From assembly GCA_905215635.1 (NCBI GenBank), contig CAJMQX010000033.1:1-7234 (forward strand): a stretch of DNA of 7,234 nucleotides, given 5' to 3'. Position 1 is the first letter of the stretch, and every line of letters starts with the position of its first letter. Position numbers and translations under genes: made by a program. Below the pieces are notes generated by a model. It was not told the DNA's origin, searched no databases, and saw only the letters and a program-made list of their open reading frames with translations. This stretch comes from an uncultured bacterium (GTDB lineage: Bacteria; Bacillota_I; Bacilli_A; RF39; UBA660). Of the stretch, positions 5,311 to 7,234 are shown piece after piece.

Positions 5311-5735
5311 AATTCATCTTCAGAAAGAATTGTTAAATCACTTAAATCTTCTTCGGCATATTCACTTTCATCATCTATAGAATTGAATTCATCTTCTTCA
5401 GTTATTTCTTCATCGTTTTCTTCATCTTGATATTCTTCATCCTCGTCGTCTTTATCTTCATACAATTCATCCATGTCTATTTTAATTTTATGATTGGATT
5501 TTAAATCCCATTTACCATCTTCTAAGAGAATAAATTCTTTTGATGTAGTTAATGATTGGAAAAAATCAGCTATCTTATCTTGATACTCTTTATCTGATAA
5601 TTCTAATAATGAACATACTTGTTTGAATAAGTCAGCAGTATTCATAGTTGTTTTATTTTCTTCTAAATATAATTTTGCAATATCAGTATATGATAATAAT
5701 TCTAATTCTTCTTTACTCATTTTACTTAATTTCAT
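5298..5735 (-). CDS. rpoE: DNA-directed RNA polymerase delta subunit
   Basis: The delta subunit of Firmicutes RNA polymerase. It speeds core recycling and displaces RNA or DNA, sharpening the response to initiating nucleotide levels. Residues ~8-90 form the HARE-HTH domain: LLSYTDIAKLYLEE, MNTADLFKQVCSLL, YQDKIADFFQSLTTS, then the FILLEDGKWDLK hairpin. From ~89 to the end the chain is almost all Asp, Glu and Ser, the disordered polyanionic tail typical of delta. At 145 residues it is slightly shorter than the Bacillus protein. An AGGAGG site overlaps the argS stop codon and lies 7 bases before ATG 5735, so the gene is translated right after argS, as in the Bacillus argS-rpoE order. pyrG, which follows rpoE in Bacillus, is replaced here by the dehydratase-like pair. 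This is not the sigma factor RpoE of proteobacteria. Confidence 0.93.
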   Translation of the reverse strand: MKLSKMSKEELELLSYTDIAKLYLEENKTTMNTADLFKQVCSLLELSDKEYQDKIADFFQSLTTSKEFILLEDGKWDLKSNHKIKIDMDELYEDKDDEDEEYQDEENDEEITEEDEFNSIDDESEYAEEDLSDLTILSEDELDSE

Positions 5736-5746
5736 TTGTGTTCCTC

Positions 5747-7141
5747 CTACATTTGTTCTCTTGGTATAATACCAATTAGATTTAAAGAATTATTAATAAC
5801 TATTTTTATAGCTTGTAATAAGATCATTCTTTCATTTGTATACTCTTTGTCATCAGTAATGAATTTAACTTGAGAGTAATATGAATGGAATAATGATGCT
5901 AATTCATAGATGTAATTACATATTATGTGAGGTTGTTCTTTTTCAGCAGCAGTAATTACTGTATCTTCAAAGTTTATCAATTTATCCATAATAGTATATG
6001 CTAATGGTTCATTTAATGTATTAAATTTAGTTATTTTTGGTAATTCTTCTTTATAACTATTTAAAATTGATGAAATTCTAGCATTTGCATATTCTATATA
6101 GTATACAGGGTTTTCGTTACTATTTTTTATAGCTAGTGACATATCAAAGTCCATTTGAGTATCTAGGCTCTTTGATGCAAAGAAATATCTTGTAGCATTA
6201 ATTCCTACTTCTTCAATAAGGTCATTTAGGGTAATTGTTTTTCCAGTTCTTTTACTGATTTTTATTTCTTCACCATCTTTTAATAATCTTACCATTTGTA
6301 ATAATTTTACTTCTAGAATACTACTATCATATCCTAAGATATCAAGAGAGGCTTTTAATCTGTTAACATATCCATGATGGTCTGAACCAAAAACGTCAAT
6401 TAATTCATCAAATCCACGTGCTATTTTATGAACATGGTTAGCTATATCTGGTAAAAGGTAAGTATAACTTCCGTCATTTTTTACAATTACACGATCTTTA
6501 TCATCACCAAATTTTGTAGTACGAAGCCACAATGCATCATCTTCGATATAACAATCATTGTTCTTTTTGAAAGAATTTAGGACATCTTCAACATAACCAT
6601 GATCATATAGTGATTGTTCACTAGTAAATACATCAAAATTTACTCTAAATGTATCTAGGTCTGTTTTTATTTGTTGCATTAATCTTTTTAAACCTTCTTG
6701 TTTAAAGAATTCAATATCCTCATCAAGGCATTTATCTTGATGTTCTTTATAGATAGATTCTGCAATAGTAATGATTTCTTTTCCGTGATATCCATCTTCT
6801 GGTAAATTACATTCTAAGCCACATACTTCTTTATATCTTTCTTTTATAGATATACCTAAATTATTCATTTGATTTCCAGCATCATTTATATAATATTCAC
6901 GAGTAACATCATAGCCACAAAAAGACATAATTCTTGATAAGTTATCTCCATAAGCAGCACCTCTACCATGACCTATATGAAGAATACCTGTTGGATTAGC
7001 ACTTACATATTCAATATCTATTTTTTTACCATTACCAAGATTATTTTTACCATATGATTTACCTAATTCAATAATCTTATTTAACTCTTCATATAATCTT
7101 TCTTTCTTTAAATAGAAATTTATAAATCCTGGTCTTGCCAC
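5747..7141 (-). CDS. argS: Arginyl-tRNA synthetase, main part (5' end shifted in frame)
   Basis: A class I aminoacyl-tRNA synthetase that charges tRNA-Arg with arginine in the cytoplasm. Counting from the GTG at 7141, the chain starts MARPGFINFY, normally the end of the N-terminal tRNA-binding (Add1) domain. EYVSANPTGILHIGHGRGAA carries the HIGH motif (55-58). EYYINDAGNQMNNL, FGDDKDRVIVKNDGSYTYLLPDIA and GSDHHGYVNRLKAS follow, then the KMSKS equivalent KISKR (294-298). A C-terminal anticodon-binding DALR domain ends in NSLNLIGIIPREQM. 464 residues compares with ~556 for Bacillus. The missing ~90 residues are encoded upstream in another frame (7144-7234 and beyond), so GTG 7141 is unlikely to be the genuine start and no ribosome site is seen before it. 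The catalytic core is intact. Whether the frameshift is real or a sequencing error is open; an essential gene argues for error unless a second argS exists. Confidence 0.9.
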   Translation of the reverse strand: MARPGFINFYLKKERLYEELNKIIELGKSYGKNNLGNGKKIDIEYVSANPTGILHIGHGRGAAYGDNLSRIMSFCGYDVTREYYINDAGNQMNNLGISIKERYKEVCGLECNLPEDGYHGKEIITIAESIYKEHQDKCLDEDIEFFKQEGLKRLMQQIKTDLDTFRVNFDVFTSEQSLYDHGYVEDVLNSFKKNNDCYIEDDALWLRTTKFGDDKDRVIVKNDGSYTYLLPDIANHVHKIARGFDELIDVFGSDHHGYVNRLKASLDILGYDSSILEVKLLQMVRLLKDGEEIKISKRTGKTITLNDLIEEVGINATRYFFASKSLDTQMDFDMSLAIKNSNENPVYYIEYANARISSILNSYKEELPKITKFNTLNEPLAYTIMDKLINFEDTVITAAEKEQPHIICNYIYELASLFHSYYSQVKFITDDKEYTNERMILLQAIKIVINNSLNLIGIIPREQM

Positions 7142-7143
7142 TT

Positions 7144-7234
7144 CTACTTTATCAAGAATATAGAAGAAATATTATCTTTAATTTTATTAGCTATTGCTTC
7201 TGGATTTTCGTGAAGTTTTTTAGTTAATAGTAGG
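7144..7234 (-). pseudogene. argS: argS 5' coding segment in a shifted frame (runs off window)
   Basis: Read on the - strand from 7233, the frame gives LLLTKKLHENPEAIANKIKD, then NISSIF and a stop at 7146-7144. L-x-K-x-x-x-x-N-P-x-x-I-A is the expected ArgRS Add1 domain pattern shortly before V-x-V-A-x-P-G-F-I-N. The downstream argS frame picks up at GAT (7153-7151) as D-K-V-E-V-A-R-P-G-F. Only 5 bases (7158-7154) lie between the Ile codon at 7161-7159 and that GAT. One missing base (or two extra) therefore explains the break. The gene's start lies beyond the right edge. Confidence 0.75.

Noticed and set aside
5298..5735. Extracytoplasmic sigma factor RpoE
   Set aside because: The protein has a HARE-HTH domain and acidic tail, not sigma regions 2 and 4; it is the delta subunit that shares the symbol.
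1..7234. CRISPR arrays, tRNA or rRNA genes, insertion sequence ends
   Set aside because: No regularly spaced repeats, tRNA-like cloverleaf sequences, rRNA motifs or transposase fragments were recognised on either strand by eye.

Overview
The window is low-GC DNA from a spore-forming (or formerly spore-forming) member of the Bacilli/Erysipelotrichia side of the Firmicutes. This rests on a spoIVA fragment, an RNA polymerase delta subunit gene (rpoE, restricted to that lineage as I know it), two Bacillus-like gene neighbourhoods (spoIVA-hbs and argS-rpoE), strong AGGAGG-type ribosome binding sites and standard-code stops. I cannot assign a genus from sequence alone.

Left part (1-1135, + strand). 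The window opens in the 3' end of a large serine recombinase gene. Its last codons overlap the point where a different reading frame becomes recognisable as the C-terminal ~93 residues of SpoIVA, the spore-coat ATPase. The HU gene follows, as it follows spoIVA in Bacillus, so the SpoIVA remnant sits in its native locus. The simplest reading is that an integrative element, lying mostly left of the window, has inserted into spoIVA and that bases ~383-397 are one attachment-site junction. This resembles sporulation genes split by skin-like elements and is the most interesting observation here. A terminator and a promoter separate the fragment from HU.

Middle part (1137-3195, - strand). Two tandem multi-membrane proteins of the VUT/YhhQ type (putative queuosine-precursor or vitamin uptake) overlap by ATGA. 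They are followed 14 bases later by an XRE-HTH/S24 LexA-like regulator, apparently in one operon behind an extended -10 promoter. The regulator has Arg where the S24 catalytic Lys is expected.

Right part (3183-7234, - strand). argS is followed by rpoE, which ends in a terminator whose loop contains the rpoE stop codon. A new extended -10 promoter then serves two overlapping genes for short stand-alone proteins of the 2-hydroxyacyl-CoA dehydratase/activase-related families (COG3580/COG3581-like, DUF2229). The leader of this pair can fold so that its Shine-Dalgarno is fully base-paired. The argS 5' region is split by an apparent one-base frameshift, and the gene runs off the right edge.

There is no gene-free stretch over 300 bases. 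The largest gap (665-810) holds a terminator and the HU promoter.
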